From Salminus brasiliensis (lineage: Eukaryota > Chordata > Actinopteri > Characiformes > Bryconidae): a DNA stretch of 64,000 nt. Where the stretch lies: positions 11,271,933-11,335,932 of the forward strand of contig NC_132894.1 in NCBI RefSeq assembly GCF_030463535.1, written 5' to 3'. The notes beneath the pieces were generated by a model that made no database searches, was not told the origin of the DNA, and saw only the letters and a program-made list of their open reading frames with translations. A program made the translations under genes and the position numbers. Shown piece by piece: positions 13,988-45,092 of the stretch (position 1 is its first letter; each line of letters opens with the position of its first letter).

Positions 13988-14440
13988 GGAAGAATTATTG
14001 GGATACCTGCTCACCTGCAATTTTTCCTTCTATCAAAAGAAAGTTAACCCTGCTTTTATTTCAGTAATTACCTTTACTACTAAATATACTACTAGATTTT
14101 GAAGCATTGCTGTGAGGATTCAATTGATTGCAGTCAGTGAGGTCAGAATGTTGGATTATCATCACCCTACTTCATCCTCAACTCCCCAGCCCATTCCAAA
14201 AGGCCATCATTCCAGAGAACACAGATCCACTGTTCCACAGCTCAATGCTGGGGGGCTTTATATACCCCTCTAGCCCATGCCTGCCAATAGGTTCATGTTT
14301 ATCTGCTCCAGAGAGTCGTTTTCTATTGGCAGTACTTCTCTACAAGCACTAGACAAGCTGTGTGTGTGTATGTGCATTTGCACATTTGTGTCAGAAGTGC
14401 ATGCAACATAAAGCCACTGAATGCATTCATAGTGTTGAAT
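13988..14440 (+). mobile_element. Fish MITE, family 1, copy A
   Basis: It shares a long collinear match with 59945-60495, including CATCATTCCAGAGAACACA, TTCCACAGCTCAATG, a CTAGCCCATGCCTG-type segment, AGACAAGCTGTGTGTG and the closing GAATGCATTCAT. The left end reads TATTGGGATACCTGCTCA, like the terminal sequence of the other copies. It has no transposase, so it is non-autonomous. It is decayed relative to copy B. Confidence 0.75.
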
Positions 14441-14649
14441 GCACACGGTTGTGACTGGCAGTGAATGAAGCAATGAGGGCATGGCTATATACATCTCCTA
14501 GCCTGCTTGTATTACTCCTTTTTTACAGGCATTTAGAAGAAAAAAAATCTTGTCTTGCATGTTTATATTTATAAGGCTGGTTAGGAGACTGCTAACCAGT
14601 CATGTAGTATGCAAACCACAGTGATTACAAGACACGTTATGTAATGTAA

Positions 14650-14850
14650 ACGGTATAGGGAGATCACAGGTTCGATTCCTGGTAATGACACCAGCCATGA
14701 CCAGGAGTCACTCCCCCATACCAACGGCCTAATGACATTAGCCGCAGTTAAAAATGCAGCATCACTTGAAGGGAACCTATGCTATAGTCTTGCACCATTA
14801 GCAGCATTTGGTGACATTCTATCAGGTGTTGTGGGATGGCTTCGAAGCAG
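14650..14850 (+). mobile_element. tRNA-derived SINE-like fragment
   Basis: A clean pol III B box, GGTTCGATTCC, at 14669-14679 is followed by a non-tRNA body (ACCAGCCATGACCAGGAGTC). I cannot find a convincing A box upstream or pairing acceptor arms, so this is a 5'-damaged SINE rather than a tRNA gene. The right end is approximate. Confidence 0.5.
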
Positions 14851-16100
14851 CGATTTAAAAAAAAAAAAAAATTATTTTTCCCTCAATTTGGTTACTTCCA
14901 CTGCAGAACAACTTGCACCGAATGCAAGTACCTGCGCTGATTTTGTTGGCCCTTGCGATGGGGTACCAAGCAAACTGAAACAGGATGTATAGGTGGAGCT
15001 AGAAAGCGAACAGTCATCCCGAGTCAGCATTGGAGGCAGGCAGCCGCCACTCTTGCTGTGTGTTTACCGTAAATACTGGCATCAGGTTTAACTAAATATG
15101 TTTTTCAGTTAATTTCTCAACATCCCCTAAAACAAAATATACGTGATTTGTTTCTGGGCTGACTGCCACAGCAAAGAGGGTTGCTAATTTAGCAGTATTG
15201 ATATTATTTAAGCCAAATATATTTCATTTTGATTCATTCTGGACCGAATCACCATTTTTGTTCCTGCTTCAGCATTGTGCTAGACGCATTAAGCAATTAG
15301 CCATGTCACTTATGTTAGCCAAAGGCTGCTGGCCTCGGGACACTTCTTATACAGCGTTAAAACACTGTTTTAGCACTGGGTAGGACATCATTACTGCATT
15401 AAACACAGCCAGCATGTACTCTGCTGTTTAAAAGCAGTTTGACTAAATGATGGATGATTATGGATGCTGTGTTGATGAGCAAGAAATCAATCGTCCCGCA
15501 CAGAGGCTCCTAGAGCTACAGAATCCCTCCTGTTTTCTAGGCTATGGATGTTATAATCCAGATTTGAATTAGCCCCCTGAACAATACTGCGTTGCCTGGA
15601 AAAGTGCCAGTTGTATGATTCAGGGTCCTAAAATTGTAAGTGAGAATGGGAAATCTGTTCATCTGTTTTATTAAGAAACTGTGATATTGTATCCAAACTC
15701 AGCTTGCATGCAGTCCATATGTTTTAGGGATGTCCCAAAAAAAAGTGCACTTGCATAAATCCACCTATTCAGCCAACAGCCCCGCCCATTCAAGTGTTGG
15801 TTTCAGTCCGACTGCTTTTTGAATAAGGCGCAAAATAGGGCAGCCAATCAGAGTGGCGCTTTTTGCATATATCAGTCTGAATGACAAAGTAACAAAATGC
15901 AAAATTTATTTATTTATTTTTTTTTCTTCCTGTAGCTCTTCCTCTGATTAAGTCTGCTATGGCAAAGCACTAATAGGCCATCACACAGCTGGGGATGTGG
16001 ATGTGGGTATCCTTATCTAGGTGGAATTAGACCCTTACTACTTTCCTTATCTCGCGTCCTGTTTGTTCAGACCTTGCAATCTTCGCCACTCCTCCCTCGT

Positions 16101-16126
16101 CCCCCCAACCCTCCACCCCCACCCCC
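16101..16126 (-). repeat. C-rich tract; G-quadruplex motif on - strand
   Basis: The complement reads G5-T-G5-TGGA-G3-TT-G6, a direct fit to the G3+N1-7 pattern. It lies in arid3a intron 1. Confidence 0.7.
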
Positions 16127-16379
16127 TTCTCACTCTGGCTGTGGGGGAAGTAGGATTAGCCTATAAACTGTCTTTAACCTCCTAGGAATCTCATGAGCAT
16201 GTGCTGTTAGTAGTGTATTTGTGATATAGTATTAAGCTGTGGCGTGCTGGGCTGTGTAGTATGAATGCAATGTGAAATGCTACAGTCTTGTAAGGCCTCC
16301 TAAAGGACACTGTTCTTTTGCAGTGTGGCACGTTTTGGTAATCTCGCTTGCGTATTTGTGTTATAGAAAGTGTAAGTGT

Positions 16380-16381
<2 letters not shown>

Positions 16382-16454
<73 letters not shown>
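16382..16454. repeat. (GT)36 microsatellite
   Basis: GT run preceded by AAGTGT imperfect units. Two overlapping His-Thr/Val-Cys frames arise from it and are artefacts. Confidence 0.97.
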
Positions 16455-16456
<2 letters not shown>

Positions 16457-17524
16457 AGAAATAAATGGACTGACTCTGCCTGTAAAGATGTCGTTTTAGA
16501 GATACAATGTTTTCTTCTGAGAGCAACGACGTGGTAGATACTCCCTTCGCACGTACTCTCTTGCTTGTCAGACCTGTTGGTCGGATACATGTTTTACGTA
16601 CTTCATCGTGTGATGTATTTGATACCATTTCAAGGCATTGTCTGTTGAGTTTAGTAAGACCAAGGACAAACTGTCCAAAGTGAATGCAGTAGCATGTGTA
16701 GCAATTTATGATGCAATCTTGTGGTGTAGATGTTGCGCAAGTGTAGTTTGATGAACAAGATGATACTTACTCAAATGACCACCTGCTCTGCTTTAAGTCT
16801 AAGAAATTCGAAGAAAGTAAGTCTTCAAGTAAAGCTCTGTCTCACCTGTGGCCTTGATTTCAGCTGTTCTACCGAGTGTCATGAGTCTTTTATATCATTA
16901 TACTTCGTGAGTTTTATATGTAATGTTAATGATTATGAAATGGTGGTAAATCTACATAAAAAAACATCTCATCTTATTCACCATGAATTAATTAAATATA
17001 TGCTTTCCAAAAACTTTTTTATTGTCTTATAAAGCGCAAACAAATAAATCGGTAATCACCATATAATACAATACTATACAATAAAGTATTGAACAGTTCA
17101 AGTGTCAAATTTCTATTACCACCACTGAACAGTTCGGGCTATAAGCTTCTCTAAAATGGGGACATGTGTATAGATAAATGGGTGGAACTCTGCTATAAAG
17201 CATAAGTGGATAATGGGACAAATTATATATTATACTTGAAAAGAAAATTTCTCGATTCATCAGTATGTATTTTTTCCATGCATCCTTAACCCTAACCATA
17301 GTTAATGGAACTGCTGTATAACACTGTACAAGGATCAATGTCTTATGATCCATTGTTCAGTACTCTGGAAGTATTGATAATACTCTGAATAGTAGTAAGA
17401 ACATGTCTGTTGTCCCCTTGTGATGAATGCATTCAGCTACTTTTAAGTTGCACCCATTGTCTGTATATAAAAGACCCTTTTTTTTAACCATTACATGTCC
17501 TCTCTTTCTCTCGTTCTATCTTAG

Positions 17525-37084
<19,560 letters not shown>

Positions 37085-38390
37085 AGGCCTCACATTCTCC
37101 TCATCTCAAAGCTAGCTAAAGCCAAAAATCAACCTCATTTTCTAAACAATATGCCAAAAAAAAAAAACATGCAGGAATAACAGATTCTCAGACCATTTTA
37201 ACGTACACTATCTCAGGTTCTATTACTTTTAGTCTTTTGTTCAGTAGCCAAAATGAACTAAAAAAAAAAAAAAAAAAGAAAAAAAAGAAAAGAAAAAGTT
37301 TATGGTAAATATAAACTTAAATAATATATGCAAACCTGTGAATAATTTATTATTTTTTTCTGGGTACACAATGCTTGAAATCAGTAGAAGAGTAGAAACT
37401 AGAAACGGTAGCACACTGTTTACACTTTTTACACACCTGCTGACTGACAATGAAGCTTCTTGTTAACAAGGAGAAAACAAGAACATTTTTTTAAATACAG
37501 TTTCTTCCCCCCATTAGTGTTATAAAACAATGTAAATAAGGTTCTAAACTCTACATGTATTCTTCATGTATATCTAGAGTGCCTTGTAAAACAACTTCTC
37601 GACAGTTTTGACCACATGCTCTCAAAAGCTCTTCCCAACGCAAACGTATCAGACTTTCTGCTTGGTTTCTGATGCAGTGTGCTGAGTGCCTGACTACTCT
37701 GCATTTTAGAAAGCTCTGTGGAGAACAGCTTCAAGGTTAACAGAAGTGAAACGCCAATTATTTGGCATCTCGTGGCATAGATCCTTGGGGTGCATTATAA
37801 ACATACAGAGGATATATTTTTGCAAGCCAGGGTGTAGATTACCTATGTATATAAACCATGTTTAACCATGCTAAGATTTTGTTGAGGTTTTGAGATTGCA
37901 TTTGAAAGTCAACAAAGAAAATGGAACAATGAAATGAATTAACAATGAAAATGGAAGTTGAAATTCATCCAAAGTAGTTTAGCAAATGACACTGCAACCA
38001 CCTAGTTTCATATTGTGGATCTGAACCAAATCTTGTGATGTTTTGCAACATTTCTAACGTCTGTGCGCTAAATATGGGTACTTGTTAAATATCTGGAACT
38101 CACCTGCTATTACGTTATCTGATCGTCTAATGCACTGATGTACAGGAAGCATCTGTGTACCAGAAAAGAGCCTTGTATGTTCCTAACACAATCTGTATGT
38201 TCAGTGACATTGACTTTCTTGAGTGTCATGACTCATGTTTTCACTTTAACTTGCAATAGAAGTTCCAGATCTAAACCTAAATGCTAAAGCAAATCTAAAT
38301 ACTAATGTGATAATCATGCTTTCTGTCAGGATGTATTATATTTATATTTAATTAAGAGCAACTATTTTACATATTACAACCATATGACCT

Positions 38391-38653
38391 TACAGTGGGG
38401 TTCAGTGTCTGAGACCACTAGTAAAGAGCTACCTTCCTGCAGGATTACCTCTCACACCTACAACCCAAACCTAACACACCCTATTGAAGCAAGGACTTCT
38501 AAATGCAGTAGTTAGGGTAGGCAGGTAGGGTGGATTAGGGTTGCATCCAAAGACTGTGGGAAGTAACATCTTACATTTTACTGTTTATTTTCAAGTTTAA
38601 TTAAAAATATCTCTAATTTCCAGTGTGCTCTCAGACTTTGGACATCACTGTAT
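38391..38653. mobile_element. MITE with imperfect terminal inverted repeats
   Basis: The left end TACAGTGGGGTTCAGTGTCT and the complement of the right end (TACAGTGATGTCCAAAGTCT) match imperfectly, both next to TA. This fits a non-autonomous Tc1/mariner-type element. The interior contains words shared with the repeat at 11560-11735. Confidence 0.6.
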
Positions 38654-39963
38654 AAAAATGTTGACAAAATTAATAAATAATAAAATCTATTTTTATTACT
38701 TTTCCCAGACAAACAGATTTTCATATTCTAGGCACAGTAACGGGGCTTTGCCCTCAACCTAGATCAGTTCTAATCATCTAATAGGACTAAATAAACCTAT
38801 GAACTAGGTAGAGGAAATGGGTATGTACACTAACGGTTTTACAGGATTGCCACACACCGGGTTTGTTTAGCTTCGAGCATTTCTCACACCATACTCCTCT
38901 GATTGGAATGAAGGTATGATTGAATCTTACCAGTACACCCGAGATGATGTCACGCTTGTACCTTTTAGAGCGATAGGATATGTTTTTCTTTTTTAAAGAT
39001 CTAGTTCAGATAAACTGAAACTGTCGTCATATAGCATGGGATTTGCTTTTTGGGATATGGTTGCAGTTGCCTGTACCGATTTTAGTGTTACACCACGTTC
39101 AGGGACCTTTGCTAATTTTTCAGCAATCAGTATCAAGGTTTGGAATCTTTCAGCTATAAAATAGTGTGGTTACCTCACTGGCATGGTGAAGTAGAACTGA
39201 ACAGTTTGTTTAAGGGGCTTGTGGCCTGTGTACTTTCAGGACACCGTGAAGCAGAGAAAGGCTGAAAAGGTTTACGTAGAAGGGACATAGTGTAGGCCTG
39301 TTGTGCATAACCATGTCCTCAAGGTTTTGCCAGTGTTTTCTCTCTCAGCCACAGCTCTAAATATCTGAAATAGTGACTCCTTAGCTTGGTTCGTTATATG
39401 CTCACGTTCATTTAGGTGTAGTTCTCCTACGCTTTGGCATATAAAGTACTCTGGCTTCCGCACAGGCAGAGGTGCCTCAGTTTTAGATGAAGTTGCTTGA
39501 ACAACATTTCCGACCAATCTCAGGGAAGACTTTTGTTATTACTCCTTTATGATGATCAGGAAATGACAGCATACCTCATGGGTTTATAGGCACGTTACTG
39601 TTGAACTTTCACTCACTACCTCAAATAAAACATTTTACTCAGCTGCAGCAACACCATCAAACACACACACGACACACAAAGCATATGTACAATGTAACTT
39701 CATATTGTCTTCTCATGAGTTTTACTCACAGAGCACATTTGTGCCATTTGTAGAGCGCCTTGTAGCTTTTGGCTTTGTAGGGCTTCTTAAACATGGTTTA
39801 GGAGTCTTGTTTATGGTATGTCATTCATGAAAGTTTGAGTCTGTATAAAACCGATGCCAGACCGCCTTCAGCTTCCTGGCACGACTAACATTTTTAATCT
39901 TAATGTTAATCCGAACTCAAATAACTTAACTTTGATTTTGAGGTAGCAGTAAACAGATAGCTT

Positions 39964-39978
39964 GCTGCCCTCTTGTGG
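39964..39978 (-). promoter_or_regulatory. Candidate CTCF site, reverse orientation
   Basis: The - strand reads CCACAAGAGGGCAGC, which fits CCASYAGRKGGCRS except at the loose fifth position. It lies in the presumed arid3a 3' UTR and faces the forward motif at 2187. Confidence 0.5.
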
Positions 39979-40408
39979 ATGGAGTATAGCATTGACCTCA
40001 GTGCCAGTTGAATTCACACTTCATTCCTTATGTTCTTCTCAAAAAAAAAAAAATCTACTCCTAAAAAATTCTCCTTACCTGTATCCTGTTTTTATTTAGT
40101 GGGCAGATGGGATTTCTGGAATAATCTTAGGGGGGCAGCATTAGCGAACCTTTACTATTTTGAGCCTTCAAAGTAAAAAAAACACAGTGTCCTCTGAATG
40201 TATTGAAGCACTAGTGAAGTTAAATGATTCCTACTGCACGCTCACCAGCTTAGGATTGAAAATGAAGGTTCTTTTAAAGAACAATATAAAAGAGGGTTTT
40301 ATTGCCTATAAATGACCAATAGAACATTTTAACCATCCAGGTGGTTCTGCATAGATCCACTACCTTTCCTAGAGAACCCCTTTTTAACACATTAAACTCT
40401 AGGTTTAT

Positions 40409-40546
40409 TGTTCAGTTTTTCGTCCTACTGCAGAAACCACATATGATTTGGCAGTCCCACAGGGTTCTATGTTAGGACTGTTGCTACTTGTGGGAGTAAT
40501 ACAGTAAAGAACTGAAGTGTGGGTCTATGCACTAGGTTGGTTAACA
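40409..40546 (+). mobile_element. Decayed non-LTR retrotransposon (RT motif), copy 1
   Basis: The + strand frame at 40451-40489 reads AVPQGSMLGLLLL, a recognisable relative of the VPQGSVLGPLLF motif of LINE reverse transcriptases. The flanking frame is short and broken. The same segment recurs at 43047-43185. Confidence 0.6.
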
Positions 40547-40771
40547 AAACATACACTAATCAGCCATAACATTTAAAATCACCTACCTAATTTTGTCTGC
40601 CCCCTTGTGTCCCCAAATGAGCTATGACCTGTCAGATATTTCCCTATCCTCTATGTCCTGTCCTGAGTGTTCACTTGTTGCCTAATATTGACAGATGCCA
40701 CTGTAGGGAGATAAGTCATTGTTATTCACATCACCTGTGAGTGGATTTAATGTTATGGCTTATTGGTGTAT
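40546..40771. mobile_element. Tc1-like transposon remnant with both ends, copy 1
   Basis: It begins ACACTAATCAGCCATAACAT and ends ATGTTATGGCTTATTGGTGT, which are imperfect inverted repeats. The rest is internally deleted: only end-proximal words of a common fish Tc1 family remain (GTTCACTTGTTGCCTAATAT). Confidence 0.75.
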
Positions 40772-41219
40772 GTTGGGAAGATTACATTCTGTTGTTTTCC
40801 CTCGGATTAATCTTTTCATATTTGAACCTGAGCATTTCCATCCATTTTGGAGGACACTGTGTGCGGTATATTGCAAAGACAACCTGAATTACTTTAAATC
40901 ATATGAACGTGCTCATGCTTATTATAGGATGCCTTATGCTTTGACAATTTTGTTGACCTTTTTCTTTTCCTACAGTTTGATGTTACACTAAGACTAGTGC
41001 AGTTCTTTTCTTTACTTTTTTTCTGATGTAAACAGCTGGACAGCTGTTAAATGTGGACTTTTGAATAGTAGTTACAAATTTTCGCTGTCAAGAGAAAGCC
41101 TTTTATCATCACAACAGCAGCTCTTCAGATGGGAAAAGCATAGTATTTGAAATGGTTTAAATTGCAAGAGCTGTAAAAATGTCCAAGGGGCAAAAAGTGG
41201 AGCATCAGTTTTTCAATTG

Positions 41220-41221
<2 letters not shown>

Positions 41222-41300
<79 letters not shown>
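41222..41300. repeat. (GT)39 microsatellite
   Basis: Uninterrupted GT run, followed by GAGAG, in the presumed arid3a 3' UTR. Confidence 0.97.
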
Positions 41301-41302
<2 letters not shown>

Positions 41303-41596
41303 AGATCAAATTTACTTAAAAATATAAATGATATATTTTCGTCTAGGTTTTCTCACAACAGCGACTACGTTGTAATAAAATAGACGTGGTAATGAGATCT
41401 GCTTGGCCTGCTTGTGTTCATATATGTGAATATTTGTTGGATTTGTAATCAAGGCATTTGTAGTCTTCTCAGGAAATACACTTCTACCTCCAGATCTATG
41501 GATACATGTTCATTTTAAGGCTATGGTCACAGCTTGGTACATTTAGTACATGGAAAAAAATGAATTCTATCTTTGTAATGGTGTTACAGAATGTCT

Positions 41597-41624
41597 CGTG
41601 TGTGTGTGTGTGTGTGTGCGTGTG
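41597..41624. repeat. (GT)n microsatellite with one GC step
   Basis: Short GT run just upstream of the probable arid3a poly(A) signals. Confidence 0.85.
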
Positions 41625-41682
41625 AAAGAGTACGTTCGGATACTTTTTCTTTGTGTTTTTGTTTTGTTTTTTTTTCCCCTTA

Positions 41683-41703
41683 AATAAAAGATTTATGAAT
41701 AAA
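41683..41703 (+). terminator. arid3a: Two AATAAA poly(A) signals, probable arid3a 3' end
   Basis: AATAAA at 41683-41688 and again at 41698-41703 after a T-rich stretch. They are plausible distal signals for arid3a. No transcript evidence is available. Confidence 0.35.
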
Positions 41704-42519
41704 ACCTTATTCCACTTATGGGAGTTGCTGAGAACTGGAGAGAAGCGTGAGTATGGTCAAAGTTGTCCTGCTGTTTTGAACAGGGATCGCCAGAGTTAAT
41801 CATTTGAATCTGTCTTCGTGTTTTGTGACGTTTTGACGACTTCTTTGGTATCTTAAGGGATTGTAACAGCCTCCTGACAGCTCTGAATTGTTCTCTAAGG
41901 GGTGGGTGGGAACGGGAGAGAAAAAAACTAAGTCTTTACTTATTTAATCAAGATGTGTTTGTGTGAATAATTAACTTTATTTGAAATATAAATATCAAAT
42001 ATAATTTCTTTTCAGAGAATGTCGACAGAAGTGCAGTTATTTCCTTTTTTTAGGTTGTGTAGCTTTTATTTTATGAATTGTACTCCTTTTCAGACATGCA
42101 TATGAACACAACCTTGTATAATGATGAGTTCACATTTGGAACTGACTCTCTACAGGATTGATCTGCTGTGTTGATCTGTAATGTAATAATTACAGTCAAC
42201 TTCTGTTAAAAGGGTTTGTGTGTTTTTGTTTTATTTTCTTCTTTCATTCTGATGTGTTGACCATGTCCTGCTTGATGTACAGTAGGCTATACATTTCTTG
42301 CTCAATTTTAATGCAAATGTATAGGCTGTAATCCTTTTTTTTTGAGAAGTTTACATTTTATATCTGCCACCACTTTGTTTCAAGGTTTTGGCTAATTATC
42401 ATAACTTAAAGAGTTCCAACTGTAAACCAAGATGAATATATAATAAAATGCAGGTCTGGTTTGATCATGCTGGTTGTAACGATTTAATGTGTTGAAGACA
42501 AGTCGTGCTATAGAGACAG

Positions 42520-42715
42520 TACAGTCATATGCAAAGGTCTGAATGTCTCTGGTCAGCTGACCAGTTTTGTTGATGTCTGAAAAGATGCACCTTTTCCCCA
42601 GCATGTAAAATTCAGCATGACGATGGTTAAAGTTGTGCAAAGCCGTCATATTTAAGTTCCTTCCTTTTTAAACACACATTAAAACAGGAACAAGACACAG
42701 GTGTCCAAAAACTTT
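42520..42715. mobile_element. Short MITE
   Basis: The left end ATATGCAAAGGTCTGAATGT and the complement of the right end (AAGCAAAAGTTTTTGGACAC) are related inverted ends. The interior has no coding capacity. Confidence 0.5.
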
Positions 42716-43046
42716 TGCTTATAACATTAACCATTAAGCCCCCTCCGCCACCCATGCTGGAAGTTTTTAGTTCTGAATTACAGACACCATCCCAACTCCT
42801 CCCAAATGGTACTGGATGGAACTGTGCAGAGAAACTGCTTGCTCTACAGACCAGTGCTTGGAGTGGCTTTATACTCTTCTAACAGTTCTCTTAACTCGTG
42901 TTCAGCTTCTCTAGAGCATCACATTTTATTGGCAGTGAATTTCTATGAAGATCATATAAAGACTTGGGTTAGCAGTGGGTGTACATTTTAAAGAGGAATG
43001 CCACAAAATTTCTACATACTACATTTCTGCCAAACATAGAATACAG

Positions 43047-43185
43047 TTTTTTGTCCCACTGCAGAAACTATTCTGAATTATTTGGCCGTCCCACAGGGTT
43101 CTATGTTAGGACTAGTGGGAGTAATGCAGTTAAGATCTGAAATGTGTGGCTTTGCACTCAGAGTTAATGGTTAACAAAACATACA
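43047..43185 (+). mobile_element. Decayed non-LTR retrotransposon (RT motif), copy 2
   Basis: The frame at 43085-43120 reads AVPQGSMLGLVG. The segment aligns base by base with 40409-40546, including GGTTCTATGTTAGGACT and GGTTAACAAAACATACACTA. Confidence 0.6.
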
Positions 43186-43570
43186 CTAATCAGCCATAAC
43201 ATTAAAATCACCTACCTAATATTGTCTGCTCCCCCTCGTGTTGCCAAACAGCTCTGACCTGTCAGATCTTTTCCTGTCCTCTATGTGAGGGGTGCCCATG
43301 ACCCTGTCGCCAGTTCACTGATTGTCCTTCCTTGAAGCTCTTGGTAGGTACTGACCACTGCGTACCTGGGAACACCCCACAAGACCTGTCTGATGTGTTT
43401 GAGTTCTGACTCCTTCATCTAGTCCTCACAATTTGACCCTTGTGAGAACGGTCAGAATTCTTACACCTGCCCACTTTTCTGCTTCCAACACCCCAACTTC
43501 AAGAACTGACTGTTCACTTGTTGCTTAATATATTGCCATTTGACAGATGCCACTGTAAGAAGATCAGTTC
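43185..43570. mobile_element. Tc1-like transposon remnant, copy 2
   Basis: It shares the left end ACACTAATCAGCCATAACAT with copy 1 but keeps more interior. CCATGACCCTGTCGCC, GGAACACCCCACAAGA and CACAATTTGACCCTTGTGAG are antisense to the transposase-coding part of a widespread fish Tc1 family. The right terminal repeat is missing. The transposase is fragmentary and frameshifted. Confidence 0.7.
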
Positions 43571-44179
43571 ACTTGTTGCTTATTATGGGATGCCTTAGGC
43601 TTTGACAATTCTGTAATTGGAAGAGTCAGCTGTCTCAATCCAAATATAGCTATTTTTATTTACTATCCAAAATGACGTGAGCCTACACATGTCTTCTAAA
43701 TTATTTTATTATTTCTTTTAGATGTAATCTTGACGATGATAAAGTAATGGGGGATTTTTGGGGAACTTTTTTTTGTTTTGTTTTGTTGTTTTAGACCTTC
43801 AGACCTTCTCAAAACTATCGTAAACTAGCATCCCAAGAATTATACAATAGCTATAATTGTGTGAAGCATTCGCAGCTTTATGAGCCTTTTGCCTGCAGAC
43901 GCCATCGCTCATTTACAGCAATCGTCTGAGATAAATATAAATAGATAGGCAGAAGGAGTGTTTGTATACTTTTAAATATATCTAGCAGTGTAAGGCTACA
44001 CACTGCCTCGCCTGCCTGTCCTGAAAAAGTGTTGTAAACTCGAGGTCGCTGTATTAACCGAGTATTAAGCTAATGGTAACCCACTTCCCGCTGGTTCCGA
44101 TAAGCTTCCAGCCTTGACTGTTTCGGACTTCCCAACGTGAGTCCTGCTTCACGTTGGTCCTGTTGTATTCGAAGCTCCG

Positions 44180-44250
44180 CCCTTTAAACGAACCCTTCGC
44201 CGTGATTGGCTGAAGCTCAGTAGGATCGCTACCGGCATATTTAAATAATT
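44180..44250 (+). promoter_or_regulatory. Core promoter of the CTDSPL2-like gene
   Basis: An inverted CCAAT box (ATTGG, 44205-44209) lies about 30 bp upstream of a TATA-like ATATTTAAATAA (about 44238). A GC-box-like CTCCGCCC lies at about 44175. The order and spacing suit a start site near 44265-44280 and a 130-nt 5' UTR. Confidence 0.5.
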
Positions 44251-44297
44251 AAAAGAGAGCGAGCAGAAAGTGTGGTGCGGTAGTTTGGGCCTGCAGC

Positions 44298-44298
44298 T

Positions 44299-44331
<33 letters not shown>

Positions 44332-44332
44332 G
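44298..44332 (+). repeat. (CAA)11 repeat in 5' UTR
   Basis: ACAACAACA repeat between the TATA-like box and the ATG at 44407. CAA-rich leaders are unstructured. It would lie in the mRNA if transcription starts near 44270. Confidence 0.85.
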
Positions 44333-44406
44333 GCGTCCGGGGTTAAATACGGACTTATGAAGCGTGTTTACCTTTCAGTATCGCGGTTTAGTTATTAGTT
44401 AGCAAC

Positions 44407-45056
44407 ATGAAACTTCGGTCGCGAATTATTTCTCTTGATAGCCCGTCGCCTCAACCGAGGACTCCGTGTCGTCGTCGGGCGGATTTAACTCGAGTTCCGC
44501 GGATTGAGCGAAGTCGCGCTGAGGTGAGTCCACACTCAGTCGCTCAGGAAAATACAGTTACAGATGACTGAATAAACTAGCTACATATCGGTGGGTCGTG
44601 ATGTTACTAGGGTGAAGTTAGCTATCTAAGTGTTTAGCTAGCAAGCTGGCTAAGCTAGCGGACTGAATGAAGCCTGTCGTTGCTGAAGTCGTTAACCATA
44701 GCTAGCTAATGTAGCGATGCAGTATAGCTAGTGCTAGTGCTAGCTAGCTAACTAGCGTTCGCCACCGGAGCTAGAATTCTGTATTTATCTAGATTGCAAA
44801 TTCAATATATCCGTAACATCGGATGTAGTTTACTATAGTTCTGATAGTTAGTAATATGATAACTAGCTAGCTAACTCGTTAAGCTAAATGCTTCGCATTA
44901 GCACGACTGGGCCTGCACCCAGATTTGTTAGCCGTTTGCCAGCTATAGCTGTTTTCAGTTCAGAGGAGAGGTGGCGCTGTTTTAGGTTTGTTGTTTTTTT
45001 TTTAGGGTTTTTTTCCCCAATTTTATTCGGGTAATGTAATCTAAATTAAGTAAAAG

Positions 45057-45092
<36 letters not shown>

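Larger units (their letters stand above)
3459..17524 (+). other. arid3a: arid3a intron 1 (14 kb)
   Basis: Long first intron separating the non-coding exon from the start-codon exon. It holds several GT microsatellites, G-rich tracts, a MITE copy (about 13988-14440), a SINE fragment (about 14650-14850) and an otophysan-type interspersed repeat near 11560-11735. The open frames inside it are short, repeat-derived or unlike any family I recognise. I see no nested gene. Confidence 0.6.
37085..41710 (+). other. arid3a: arid3a 3' UTR (probable extent)
   Basis: No open frame of interest follows the TAA. An A-rich tract lies at 37259-37285. A MITE (38391-38653), a reverse CTCF-like motif (39964-39978), a decayed LINE/Tc1 block (40409-40960) and a long GT run (41222-41300) occur before two close AATAAA words at 41683 and 41698. 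Earlier AATAAA words (for example near 38680) could end shorter transcripts. The true end is unknown. Confidence 0.4.
41711..44235. other. Intergenic region, arid3a to phosphatase gene
   Basis: Repeat-rich, with no gene. It contains a MITE (42520-42715), a fragment resembling another fish MITE (42765-42960), and the second copy of the LINE/Tc1 block (43047-43612). The proximal promoter of the next gene starts near 44150. Confidence 0.6.

Noticed and set aside
14660-14700. tRNA gene on the + strand
   Set aside because: Only the B box/T-arm is convincing; no D-arm or acceptor stem.
16191-16628. 145-aa His-Thr-rich frame
   Set aside because: Produced by the (CA)n strand of a microsatellite.
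44940-44980. CTCF site at GAGAGGTGGCGCTG
   Set aside because: Only the second half of the motif fits; the CCA start is absent.
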